Below are positions 26,906 through 38,830 of a DNA stretch of 64,000 nt, piece by piece. Source of the DNA: Adiantum capillus-veneris (Eukaryota > Streptophyta > Polypodiopsida > Polypodiales > Pteridaceae). A program made the translations under genes and the position numbers. The stretch is taken from NCBI GenBank assembly GCA_014529385.2, contig CM043962.1, positions 124,232,470-124,296,469 on the forward strand, written 5' to 3'. How positions within the stretch are numbered: the stretch's first letter is position 1; each line of letters starts with the position of its first letter. Below the pieces are notes generated by a model. That model worked only from the letters and a program-made list of their open reading frames with translations. It made no database searches and was not told where the DNA came from.

Positions 26906-27539
26906 TAATGGTATTTTTGGAACCGTAATCATGACTTTACTCTTGTTGAAAATTATCAGAACTGAATTCCGACAAAAACTGACATAGTTATGGCCATTGG
27001 AAGTTTATACTGTTAACTAAATTGACTATGTAAATTGTAAAGTCTTGGTAATCATTGCTGCAAAAGACTTTTATCATAGAACTCTCTAGATATTTACATA
27101 TATTTTACAAATTAAGCCGTAATAGGTCTGAAAAATAGCAAAAATTGATTTGGTGTATCTGGGGGTTGTGTGGGGTAGTAATGAACCTGTCCAAGCTTGA
27201 TTTAGGGAAAAGTTGGGGGCTGCCTTGAAGTGCAAGAAATTGCAAGAAACATCTTAGGAGCCCTAAAAAGATATAAAAAGCCCCCCCCTCTTCACAATTA
27301 CACTCAAACTCGGAGTCCTGGCATATTTCTCTTACGTATAAGAGAACACATTACTTAGAGAGAAAAAACTCTTTGTAATTAATCGAGGTAATTAGTCTAA
27401 TCTTGATTAATTAGAAAAATAGCTTAAGTTTTGATTAACTTCTCCTAATTAAATTAAGGAGATTAAGCATTCCCTATTATTAATACTCTCTAAATTATTA
27501 TTAGACTGTTGATCACTAATTTCTTAAGCTTGATCAATA
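26906..27539. other. AT-rich non-coding sequence with a TATA-like element
   Basis: No gene recognised. TATAAAAAG at 27272-27280 followed by a C-run and CTCTTCACAATT resembles a plant core promoter, perhaps of an LTR. Confidence 0.35.
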
Positions 27540-28440
27540 ATCTAAATAATTAATTATTGTATTTGAAGCTGAAAATGGTTAATTTTAGGTTGATTTATGA
27601 AGAAAAATACTTTCTGAGTCTAAATAATTATAGTATAATTTTTAGAGCTTGGTTATATTGTGTAGAGGCCACAAAAATTAGAACTTAGTTTTTTGAGTAA
27701 ACTAGCTAACTAATTAGGTAGAAATTAATTGTTTTAAATCATAAAATAAAGGGGAAATTAGTTAACACACTTATAAAATTACATCATAATAATCAGATCT
27801 AGAAAACCTTGTTAGGAAGCAAAGGTAATTAATTCATGCACAAAAAATTAGTTTATCTAAATAATTAGGCTAAAATTGTTTGTTTTTTAGTATAAATTAA
27901 AGGGAAAAATTAGCTAAATCACTTAGATAATTATACAGTAATTTTCAAAGCTATAAATTAGTGTTAGAAAGCTAGGATAATTAGGTCACGCACAAAAAAC
28001 TAGTTTATCTAATTAATTAGGCTAAAATTGTCTAATTTTTAGAATAAATTAAAGGAAAAATTAGCTAAATAATTTAGATAATTATAAAGTAATTATCAGA
28101 GCTAGAAATCAAAGTTAAAAAACCAGGATAATTAGACCATGCACAAAAAACTAGTCTATCTAATTAATTAGATCAAAATATATGTTTTTACCATAAATTA
28201 AAGAGGGAAATTAGCTACATCACTTAGATAATTATACAATAATTATCAAAGCTATAAATCAATGTTAAAAAGCTGGGATAATTAGGTCATTGATAGAAAT
28301 TTACTTTATCTAATTAATTAGGAAGAAATTGTCTATTTTTTAGCATAAATTGAAGAGGGAAATTATCTAAATTTCTTATATAATTACATAGTAATTACCA
28401 GATATGGAAAATAGCATTAGGAAGTCACGATAGTTATCTG
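27540..28440 (+). repeat. AT-rich tandem array, about six units of 150 bp
   Basis: The landmark TAATTAGGYWRAAATTGT recurs at about 27711, 27862, 28014, 28164 and 28314, spacing 150-152 bp, with a more diverged unit to the left. Each unit also carries ATAAATTAAAGRGGGAAATTAGCT and TAATTATACARTAATTATCA. Confidence 0.85.
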
Positions 28441-28472
28441 AAGCACAAAAGACCAAAGTTTTCCAACTTCTT

Positions 28473-30406
28473 TCACACTTCCATGTGTTTGTTGGCTACA
28501 TCTAGTCTACTTTTGACATTGGTTGTTATTACACAAAGATCCTTCCAGCAGTTCCACATATCGTCAACTTGTTTGTTGTCATGGTTGCTCAAAAGTCTTC
28601 TAGCTTTTGCTCCACCCATTGAAACATCTTGCAAAACATCACCCGTTCCTTTTGAAAGAGTAGGATCCTTTTTTGAATGCACTTGACCACCATGAAAACC
28701 CAATCGAGAAACCAAAGCCTCACATTTTTCTATGCACTCGTCTGCAAGTTTACTTGGCTTATTAGAATATGCATAATCAAGATGGAGTCCAAGCAATTTG
28801 TCCAAGATTCTAATCTCTGCATGCATTGTACATATATGTACATTCTTTAAATCTATTGTTAGAGTTGGATCCCAAATCATAGAAGATGGTGGGTAGTCGA
28901 TAACGTTCACACTATTTTTCGATGGTGGTTTTCCAACCTCGTGTTTTGAAATCCATCCTTATGTTCCAATGCTTGCCTTGCAATACACACATGGATACTT
29001 GGTATTGGCACCTCCACATACACCAAACATGCACTTCAATGCTTTTAGGCCGGCACTCTAGTTCCATTCTACAACAAAGTCACCCATACCATCTACACGG
29101 AGTTGTTTTCTTGCATTTTGGTCCTGTATAACAGAAGAGATATATCTCTGCAAAAAGAGCCATTTTGATGTATCGTGATTTTCTAATGGTATTTGAGATT
29201 CTCCAATCCACCAAAGATCCATTTCTGATTGATTTTTGTGGTATGGGGAATCAAGCTTACCCTGGCTATAATCCAATGCTCTATTCATTAGGGATATGGA
29301 CACTCTTTCCATTTTTTGACATTTCTAAATTTGAGCTTCATCCAATTTTATAACAAATATAAGTTTTCCTTCACAATCTACTTCTCGCATGTTATAGTAT
29401 CTCACCATAGTAGATTTAACTTTTTTTTTACTCATCCAAATGTTATTAAAATTATTGTACTCAAAAGAATATTTTTTTTCTGTTTTTCGTATGGCATCGT
29501 TCCTTCTATGTGATAGTCCTCTCCAAAATGTTCGGGTATTTGTTCATTTAACAGAGTCCTTACTTTCCCAACATTGTGAGGCCTAGGCAGCCCAAAATCT
29601 TTAATCTTGTAGTACTTTAAAACTTGAAAACAGGTTTTAAAGATGGCCTTGTAACCCCTTCTACTCACCCCCACTGTGCCACAAACTTCTTGCATTTGAG
29701 AAGGTTGGACCAATAAATCTATATCTTTCAGTAAATTTTGAAATACCAATTTTTTCTGAGTTAATTTTCAGAAAGTTTCAAAAGTTCCAAAATGTCACTT
29801 TTGTTCATTACCTCATTCAAAAATCTCACCCTTTCTTGAACATTGGACATATCAAATCCTAAAAGGCTAGTCACATGCTCTTTAGTAATCTTTAATCTTT
29901 TTTTTCTTTGTCCAGAACCTTCTGTTAAGTTTACTACATCTCTCATTCGTTTTACTCGTGCTCTTAGTCCTATTGGAGTTTCTTTTAAAGTCTGAAGCTG
30001 ATAATTTTCTTGTTTTAGAGACTCTATTTTGTTTTGAAGTTCTAAAATTCTTGTTGCATTTGAAGACAAAACAAATTTGAGATATTGAATGTAATGTGTA
30101 TGATCAATGTGTAAATGGGATAGAATAGAACTATATCCTAGTAACCCATCAACCTATCTTCAACAAATCTCATCAAATCATGAGGTGTGTGCAAAGATGG
30201 ATACCTTCCAGTGCTAGGATCTGGTGGATACAAGCTCCCATCTATCCATATATCAATGTGTTTCTTTCCTTCGTTGCGAAGTTGTTGTGCTTCATTTGCG
30301 GTTGTAACTGGTCTTGATAGACACTCCGCGTAGTAGCATATTCCTGGCTTAGCTTAATGTTGAAGTGAAACTTGCGGCTATCACTAATGGAAGATGTATT
30401 ACTCAT
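28473..30406 (-). pseudogene. Transposase-like protein of an uncharacterised family
   Basis: Minus-strand fragments follow one another: a start region (MSNTSSISDSRKFHFNIK) from 30406, a coiled-coil-like segment (ILELQNKIESLKQENYQL, about 30050-29990), a basic region, and KIKDFGLPRPHNVGKVRTLL (about 29600). Then come RVDGMGDFVVEW (about 29100), CGGANTKYPCVYCKAS (about 28990), DLKNVHICTMHAEIRILDKL (about 28850-28790) and WNCWKDLCVITTNV (about 28530). The order 'CVYC pair - H/D helix - WKDL' recalls a large uncharacterised family of transposon-borne proteins known from cnidarians and fungi; this comparison is from memory. Several frameshifts and stops break it, and the C-terminus is lost at the edge of the tandem array. 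Confidence 0.55.
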
Positions 30407-31317
30407 TGTAAGTAATGAACACACAGAAAGAATAATGGAGATAACATAGTAGTAGAACAAGGTGCATCAGAAAAGAAATAGAGCTCGTGAAAGGTGAGAG
30501 AGAAAAAAGAGAGGTTCAGTGATTCAAAAGTGGAAAATACTATTTGCCACCAAGTGAAGTAAATGAGAACAAATTTCGAGGTGAGCCGCAAAGGAATGTG
30601 AAGAAAACGATATCTTTTTTAATATTTAGAGATATGTACCTTGATATGTTTTAGATTGCGTAGATATGATTTAATGACCAAAACTCTCAACTTTGGAGCC
30701 GTTTTCACCATAACAGCTCTTCCTAATTAGTAAGTTAACCAATTCCTTACACAGCCCTTTTTGAATCGTTTTTGGCCCTAATTACGATTCTAATGACTAC
30801 TTGCACACAAAAAACAAACATCGTTTGATATACTATGGCCTCAAATAGCTCGTAAATGTATCAGTGCGAGTGCTCCATCTCGTGTGGAATGCTTGGGGTT
30901 GTCGCGTAGCTCACACCGAGCCTCTCATGATGGTGCATCTGTTCTCCAATGCGACGGGGGACTAGCAGAGATTAACGCCAAGATGAAGCTCATGCTCTCT
31001 CTCTCTTTCTCTCTCACACACAGTCGACGGCATCTTAAATCTTAGATTATGAAAAGGGTTCTCTTTACAAAATGACCTAGGTACCTTATATACTATGGCT
31101 ACCATAGGTTAAACCTAAAATAGAGTAAAATAGAGTTCAATGGGTCAAATGGCTTTGTATTTACAATCTAGAAGTACCATTGCACCCCGACTTTTGCAAC
31201 TAGACTAACTACTCATTACACATGATGCTTTTAACTAAAATCCGCAGCATTTCATAACTTCAGAAATAAGACTTTGTTGAGTTATGTCATGTTGTTGACC
31301 CACGGGTCAACAGAGAC
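30407..31317. other. Non-coding flank; no gene seen
   Basis: Contains a CT run (30993-31014) and ends in an imperfect palindrome TGTTGACCCACGGGTCAACA (31292-31311). It could be LTR sequence; both termini could not be defined. Confidence 0.3.
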
Positions 31318-31870
31318 AGTGAAGGAGAAGCGTAAGATCATACAACACAAGAAGTAGTATTGCACAGAAGAGTGCAAATTCAAAGATATCAAGGCTTGCC
31401 CTAGAGTGAGGGTTGAAAGCATGAATAGGTGGAATGATATTTAAGCTATTAGATAGCATATCACAAAAACAATCTTGTGGAAAAAAGAATACAAACTAAA
31501 TAAAATTTATAAGTGATTGCACTTATACATTTTATTCTTTAAGAGCTATCCATTGACATATATCATGATAGAAATCTTTGTTAATTGCAAAGTGAGGGCA
31601 GTCGTAATCCACACAAAGCTCATTATCGTGAACCAACAAAGCCAAATTATCTTGGCCAAGTGTTTCGTAGAGGTTTTCACACTACAATGTTCCATAAAAG
31701 TATGCTTTTTCCTTTCAAGAGATAATTACTGGAGAACCTTGAATTTAATTAGCCTTTGCAAGAAAGTGAACGAATTGTGTGTGTGTGTGTGAGAGAGAGA
31801 GAGAAAGAGAGTAGTTCTTGTCACGACAAGCTTAATAATGGGCTAACACAATTGAAAATGATTGCAAGGG
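31318..31870 (+). repeat. Dispersed repeat pair with 44979-45625
   Basis: GAAGGAGAAGCGTAAG ... ATCAAGGCTTGCCCTARAGTGAG (31318-31405) and TTAATTGCAAARTGNGGGCAG ... TTATCTTGGCCAAGTGTT (31578-31668) recur in the same order and orientation at 44980 and 45536. A (GT)n-(GA)n tract lies at 31779-31811. Confidence 0.65.
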
Positions 31871-33641
31871 TAAAGGTAAGCTGGGCACCGGTTCCTATGT
31901 AGTAAATGTCATGCCCTTGTGAGCACCGGTTCCTTGTGCATATGGTAGAAGCTCTATCACATGGTCATCATCCCCTCGTTTTGGAGGTAATCCCATAGGG
32001 ATGTCATCGATAAATACATCTTGGAATCTATTTAGAAAATTAGAGGTCTAATTATTCTTAAAACCTACCACTTTGCTTTGGTAAAACATTAGTATCATTT
32101 AAAGACTCTTTGACAAAAATCATGTACAAGGAAACTGAGATTTTGATTGACTTATCAAATGCAGGTGGATTTACAAGTGGTATAGTATGACCAAACTCAT
32201 TAGCATTTATGTACATACTCTTTTCCCTGTAGGTGAAGTAGATTCTCCTTTCAGAGAACTTCATGTTGGTAGCCATGCGGTTGAACCATGGTGACCCTAA
32301 GATAACATCCTCATGTTGGAGAGAAGAGATGAAAAAGTCTTCTTTGTCAATGTAGCTTTGGACATGAAGCCCCAACTTACCAATCAAGGGAGTAACAGAG
32401 GCTTTTTGTACCTTGAAAGACCCATCGGCAATTACAATATCTCCCATCTCGAAAGCTTGTATGTCTAGCTTAGTGGCCAAATCTGTTGATATGAAGTTGT
32501 GAGTAGAGCCAGGGTCAAATAGTATGAAGGCATCATGCTCCCTCACCCTCCCCCAAGCATATGAAAGGGGTGATCCTTTGCAATAAGCATCCTCTTTTGA
32601 AGATTCCACCGTGGATGCTCTAGGAGTCTCATTGCAGGCATTTCTTTTGTGGCAAGAATGATAACCATGCGCTTGCTCCCCACACTTAAAGAATTTGTGT
32701 TCTTTCCAAAAAACATATAGCTCTACAAGAGAGTTTTTTTTACGTTTGTAAACTCGTTTCTCCTTGGCCTTGTTGTTGTTGGGATTCCTTGGAAAGACCT
32801 TTGAGCATTGTTCTTCCCCTTTGCATCATTGTGATCTTTGTTTTCCATGGTATTAGTGTTTCCTTTAGCCCCTTGATTGAAATTGATACGAGGTGCAACC
32901 ACAGTGTTGTGGATGACTTCAATGATAGAACCAAGACATTGGGAGTTAACATACTCGGCCATTTCTTCAGGTAATCTTGCAAAAAAAATGGTTGCTTTTT
33001 ATCGACAAAGTCTATCTTTTGAAAGACTCTAGCTTTGAGATGTAAATCCCAAAACGTGTCATATATTTTTGGATAGACTCTTAGGAGAGTAGCTTCAAGA
33101 TTCTGCATTCAATAAGCACTTTGTCCCTGGCATTTCTAGCATGGAATTTCTTCATTATGGAAACTTGTAGAGTTTTCCATGTCCTTGGGGCTTTGCCATT
33201 CGTGCGGAGACTAGCCCACCATTGACAAGTAGATTTTTGAAAGTGCATAGCTACATGGCATAGCTTGGCGGACTTTGTGAAGCCCTTGTCTCCAAACGCC
33301 ACATTGAGTTGTTAGATGAAGGCCAACACTTTGTGAGTAGCACCAAAGGTGCAATCATAGGTGAGAAAAGAGATACTCTTTCCTCCCTCTTTGAACTTCT
33401 TAAGCTTTTGGGACCTTTTCCAAGCATGGTAGGATTTGTGATGTCTTCTCCTCTTGTATTATCTACGAGAATAACCGCTGCTTTCGTCAGAATAGGAGGA
33501 AGGTGAAGAAGAAGGGGAAGAGGATGACCTCTTTCTTGACTTTTTCTTCCTTTGTTTCCTCTCTTCCCTTTGCGAGTGACAAGAAGAAGGACTATAGGAA
33601 TATTTTTTCCTCTTGCGAGGAGTTGGGGTTAGTCGACACCG
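31871..33641 (-). pseudogene. Element I: gag and protease remnant of a Ty3/gypsy element
   Basis: Right to left: an Arg/Ser-rich region (33645-33480), a gag capsid domain (VAMHFQKSTCQWWASLRTNG, about 33250-33190), a Gln/Asn-rich linker, a degraded zinc knuckle near 32670 (FFKCGEQAHGYHSC), and an aspartic protease frame 32609-32058. The protease active site reads LFDPGSTHNFIS (about 32515), with Pro in place of the usual Ser/Thr after Asp, and the flap region VILGSPWFNRM is present. A protease-RT linker (LPPKRGDDDHVIELLPYAQG) is visible to about 31880, where the element is cut. The N-terminal end of gag continues at 43260-43640, separated by element J. Confidence 0.8.
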
Positions 33642-33645
33642 CCGT
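33642..33645. repeat. Left target-site duplication of element J (CCGT)
   Basis: CCGT precedes the left LTR and recurs at 43256-43259 after the right LTR. Confidence 0.75.
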
Positions 33646-36077
33646 TGTCGGAGGATATATGTTCGAAACATGAGCCGGGCAGGTGCTGGGCCTCTGGTTG
33701 TGGGAGGTGCGAGAGACTAGATGCCAAACACAAAGCAAAAGACTTTGAAAACACCTTAAATGCTAAAAATTTGACAACTGGAATGTTTTAAGCTGCTAAT
33801 GATTAGCCGAAGTAAAATTTGATTACAAATGTTTGCCGTTAACGGCACTGATGGTGTTAGGAGAGTTTAATGCTCTCAAATTAGATTACGACTGTAAATT
33901 TCTCACTTATGCCTGCCATTAGAGCCAATTGAAGCTGATTAGGACGTACATATCCGATAAATTTCACTCGCCTTATCTTTCCCTTGCCAAAATCTTCTTA
34001 TCTGCTCTTGCCAAGCTTTACTCGCCTTATCTTTCCCTTGCTGAGTGCTTCACCGGCTTCACACCAAGCATCCTTTCCCTTCCTGAGTGCTTCACTGGCT
34101 TCAAGCCTCGCTTTGAGTCTTTCTTTGAGCCTTGCTTCGGGTTAGCTTGCTTCGACCTCGGCCTTGCTTCTTTGACCTCGAGCAAGCTCTCTCTCTTCTC
34201 CTTCTCCAAGCTCTTTCCCTTGCCTCCTCGCTCCTTGGTTCCTCTCCCTCCTCGTTCTTCTCCTTTGCGAAGCTTGCCTTTTTCTTCTTCGAACAACTAT
34301 CCTTTTTCTTCATTGATGCTTGTTATCTCCTTGCTATCCTCCTTGCTCGTTGCTTGTTTTCTTCTTGTTTTCTTCGCATGCAAGTGACTCCCCTCATGCC
34401 GCCATGGTCAAGAGAGAGAGATAGAGAGAGAGACCTCGCTTTGGATCCCTTCTTGTTCATGCTCGAGAGGGAGAGAGAAATAGATTTGCCTTGTCCTCTT
34501 AGGCTTGGTTGTCCTCCCCTTGTTATTCCTTCTTTAGCCGAGGTCGAGAGAGAGAGAGAGAGAGAGAGCGACCTCGCCTTGGATCCCTTGCTTCCCTCCC
34601 CCTCTTCTTCTTGCCTTCGAGCTACACTACTTGATTCCTCTCACCTCCTCGTTGATTCAAATTGCCTTCTTGCTCCTCTCCTATGTCGGTTGGAGATCGA
34701 GAGAGAAAGAGATTCCCTTGATTCCTTGGCTTCCCTCCAATACCCTTGTTGGCTTCTCCCCCTTCTCATTCAAAAGAGCCCCCCCCCCCCCCCCCCCCCC
34801 CCCCCGGCTATTATTAGCATGCCCCTCCCTTAGCAACGACGGCGTCGTCGTTGCTAGGGAGCATAAAAACTGCCCCCTCCTGACGTGGTGGCCGACTTTC
34901 TGACCATCGTGGAATCCACCGGGACCGGCTCCGAAAACGTTCGCCTTGGCATGTTGGGCATCTTTCCCTTATTAGCCGCGCTTATCTGAGCTCTGTGCAG
35001 CCCGGCGCGATCTTGCCTTCCTTCCGCTGCTCTCGGCCTCGCTGTTGAACGCCATGCTTCCCCCTCCTTCTATTTTTTCTTTACACACAATGGGCTTATT
35101 TTGGGCGGCCCTTGGACGGCCTTTCCACTTTAGTTTTGGGCGGCCTAGCCTATTTTGGGCGGCCAACTCCCTTATAACGGCACCACAGTTGGCATACAAT
35201 TTCAGCCAATCGACATAGTCCATGAGACGAAATTTGGAACAATGTGCTCATCAAGAGCTTTTTGCGCTTTCGTAACGGCACCACATTAAGCATGCTTATC
35301 AAGCAAGGCATGCTTTCATAAAGACACCGGGTTTAACATGCATATCGGCCAAGCATTACCTAGCAGCACATTTTTCTCAAGCAATCATTGACTAACAATA
35401 TCATCGTGAATTTTTATTGCCCATTCCGACATCTAGAATAATGCTAAAATAATCGAGCTCAGCATTGCCGATAACTGACACCGGACTCTGCCTGCCAATC
35501 CGCAGACTTCTCAAACTGCATAGAACGCATACAAACTCTGCTAAGGCTGTAAATTTCCAGATGGCACTCCGACTGAGGCGACCAGCCTAGCATGGAACCG
35601 GCCCCCGGGAAAACTTAAATTGACGATATCTTGGCAACCAGAACTCCAATCACTGATCTGAAAAGACCGACGCGCTCCACGAAGTGAGCACTTCAGGCCC
35701 ATGCATTCATTTCAATTCTTCCACCTCAACTGCAATTGCCCAATCCGCTACGGATCTGCAATCGACTTGAACTTCAAACTACCATAACGTCTTCATCGTA
35801 GCTCCAATCGACGAGCCGTAAAGACAGGCCACTAGAGCACTTCAAGCACTGCAGTCTTAGGTCATAATATCCCATTTGTGCTTACATCAAGCATACTCCT
35901 TTTTGGCATCATTAAGGCATCATTTGGCCCTTTAAAGCCACATCTGGCATAGATTAATCATTAGACTTGGCCTGCTAACAAGCCCTGATCACTGACCATT
36001 AATCAAGTAGGCTTTCAATAAGCTTGATCTGCATCCTATTGGCATATTTCTTAGCATGGAAGCGGAGTTGCACGACA
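33646..36077 (-). repeat. 3' LTR of element J
   Basis: 2432 bp; nearly identical over its length to 40818-43255. Contains a 27-base C run (34779-34805), GA tracts and a 26-bp near-palindrome (34831-34856). Long frames here (for example 33929-34387, and minus-strand Lys/Glu-rich frames) come from CT-rich sequence. Confidence 0.92.
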
Positions 36078-38830
36078 TCCACCCCCTCTGAACCTGCACA
36101 GCCTCCGGTTTGTGCCAACTTCACTTCAATCTGCATCTGCTACAGGTACCTTAACACTAGAATGGTAACCTAACAGGACATAAAAATGTCCTTTCAGGGT
36201 TTTGGGAAAAAATTCCAAAACCATAGTAGAGCCACTCATTTTGAAAAATCCTTTCATGAGCTTATAGTTCAATAACTACTACATATGGAAAAAATGAGAA
36301 ACTTGTAATTTTTCTCATCCCTTGGTCACTACAAGCCTTCAAAGTTGATGGACCAGTGCATTTTGCCCAAAACAGCAATTTCTTACGGTTGATTGCAGAT
36401 AAATAAGAGTGGGGATTTTTGTAGGACATGAAATAAAATGCCCCGTTAACTTCAGTGGTTTGGTGACCAAAACATATGGTTGCTTCTACCTCACCAATTT
36501 TTTTTTGGCAAAACAAATAGGTACGAAAAAGTTGCAGTTTTTCCATTTTGCGGACCTATCATCAAAATTTCTATAGTCACGCTCAATACAGATACTATAT
36601 ACATGTTTTCTTAGTTCCCTTTGGGCCTTTGGATTCAAAAGGAGCCATGGAGCATGTCAAAAGGATAATGAATCTCTTACAATTGGAACTTTGGGGCAAT
36701 GATAAAGTGCTAAACACAGAAAACATGAAAAAACTGGGTTTAGCATTATGACCTCTAGAAACCCATAGAAACTACTCAATATCTAGCCAAGTTTGTAGTC
36801 CATGATTAGATATGGTTACTACCTACAAAATACACACAATTGGCCTAAGAAACTATCAATATTGAGAAAGTTATACTTGCTACTCTAAAATGTATCGTAT
36901 TCTTCAGCAATCAAAAAACTCAACCATCATCATATACTATGCTATATAGCATATTAGGTCCCATAAAACTCAAGGAATATTAGATTTATGTTATACATTA
37001 CACTTATACAATCAAAATTGAATTTAGATATCAAGAAAGCCACCAAAAAAATCATAAAAGTGCTAATTTTGGCCAAAAAACAGGATTATGCAATTCTTGT
37101 AAATTGGTCATAACTTTCAATTTTAACACTTAGATCTCCCTACAAGCATCAAAACATGTTGATAACTATTAAGGCCTAACCTCTAGCCATATAAACCTCA
37201 CAAACATGAAGTTTAGAGAGGTATAGTTGCCAAAAATTGAAAAAAAACCAAAAACAGGACCCGTTTTTTCACACAGTTTAGGTTCAAAAATGTTGTGCAA
37301 GAGTAAGGACGTTAATGGTGAGATTGATACTTAAAAAAAATGCTAAGTTTTTTTCAGCTCATAAGGAAACTTTGTGGATATATAGCACCTAGAAATTCAT
37401 TTTCATACTCTTCAAATAATTCAAGCAAAATGGTCACTTAACAGGACACAAAAGTGTCCAAGGACATAAAAGTGTCATGTTACCGTTCTGTGTTAAGCTC
37501 CTTACCCATCATCAGACTCACATAACTGGTAAACATATGAAAAATGAAATAAGGCTTATACCCTATCATCAATGTTCTAGCTTAATCATTAGGTAACTGT
37601 CCATCAAAAATCTCCGAACTGTATCTGCCGTATCTTCAAAGCATTTAATCATGGATAACTTGTTTAGAGAACCCCGCCAGACTCAAGTGCTCCAGTTAAT
37701 GATGCACACGGCTTGACCATTAAGCTCTCTCTTAACACTAGGTTGGTAACCTAACAGGACATAAAGTGTCCTTTCAGGGTTTTGAAAAAAACCTTCAAAA
37801 CCATAGTAGATCCACTCATTTTGTAAAATCCTTTCATGACGTTATAGTTCAAGGCCTACTACACATGAAAAAATTAAGAAACTTGTAAAATTTCTCATCT
37901 TTTGGTCACACCAAGCCTCCAAAGTTGATGGACCAGTACATTTTTATCAAAACAGTCATTTCTTCGCTTTGTTGCATAAAAATAAGATTAGGGATTTTTG
38001 TAGGACTTGAGATAAATTCCATAGTTAACTTCAATGGGTTGGTGATGAGAACATATGATTGCTTCTCACTCACTATTTTTTGTTTTGCCAAAAGAAATAG
38101 GTACAAAAAGTTGAATTTTTACCATTCTGCAAACCTATCATCAAAGTTTCTATAGCCACGCTCAATACAAATAATATATGCATGTTTTCTTAGTTCCCTA
38201 TTGTCCTTTAGGTTCATAAGGAGCCATGGAGCATGTCAAAAGAATAATACATCTCTTACCAAGGAGAATCTTGGGGACAAAGATGAAGTGCTAAATACAA
38301 CAAACATGAAAAAACTGGGTTCACCATTATGAGTTGTAGAATCCCATAGAAACTATTCAATATCTAGCCAAATTTGATCCTTATGACTAGATATGGTTAC
38401 TACCTACAAAATGCATGTAGTTGTCACAAGAAACTAACAATATTGAAAAAGCTATACTTGATATACTAGAATGTTTCGTTTTCTTCTATAATTGGAAAAA
38501 TCAACCATCGTTGTCTACGATGAAAAATAGGGTATTAGGTGCCCCAAAACTCAAGGAATATTAGCTTTATGTTACAATATGCCTTACTCTTTCTGCACAC
38601 GGAATGGTCGTCAAGTCCTTTACTTCAAGTTCTGTTAGCAGAACCAACTCAAAAGATGTGAAGATACTTCATTAATTGTCCAAAGAAGTTAGTTGGAAGC
38701 CAGCCATGTTATCTTATTGAATGCATAACCAAACACTCTTCTAGCTTGGCATAATCTAGAAAACAAAAGCGTGCATCATGCAGCCTGCTACATCAGGCAT
38801 CTGGTATCCTCTGCATCTGCAACTTGTACT
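36078..38830 (-). other. Long non-coding 3' region of J with internal direct repeats
   Basis: No gene. Sequence 36163-about 37000 is repeated in the same orientation at 37742-38575, and an inverted copy of part of it lies outside J at 47994-48849. Small hairpins with GGACA/TGTCC stems recur at 36176-36191, 37444-37459 and 37757-37771. Most of the distance between the coding stop and the LTR is taken up by this region. Confidence 0.75.

Noticed and set aside
28473-30406. RAG1/Transib transposase
   Set aside because: A Cys pair followed by an H/D-containing helix is only a loose likeness; the conserved Transib blocks are not recognisable.
30858-31311. Solo LTR (TGTATCAG...GGTCAACA)
   Set aside because: Has TG...CA ends but no target duplication, no adjacent primer site or polypurine tract and no second copy seen.
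33929-34833. Frames of 152 and 233 codons, and Lys/Glu/Arg-rich minus frames, in LTR J
   Set aside because: Low-complexity CT-rich LTR sequence; present in both LTRs with frame-disrupting differences.
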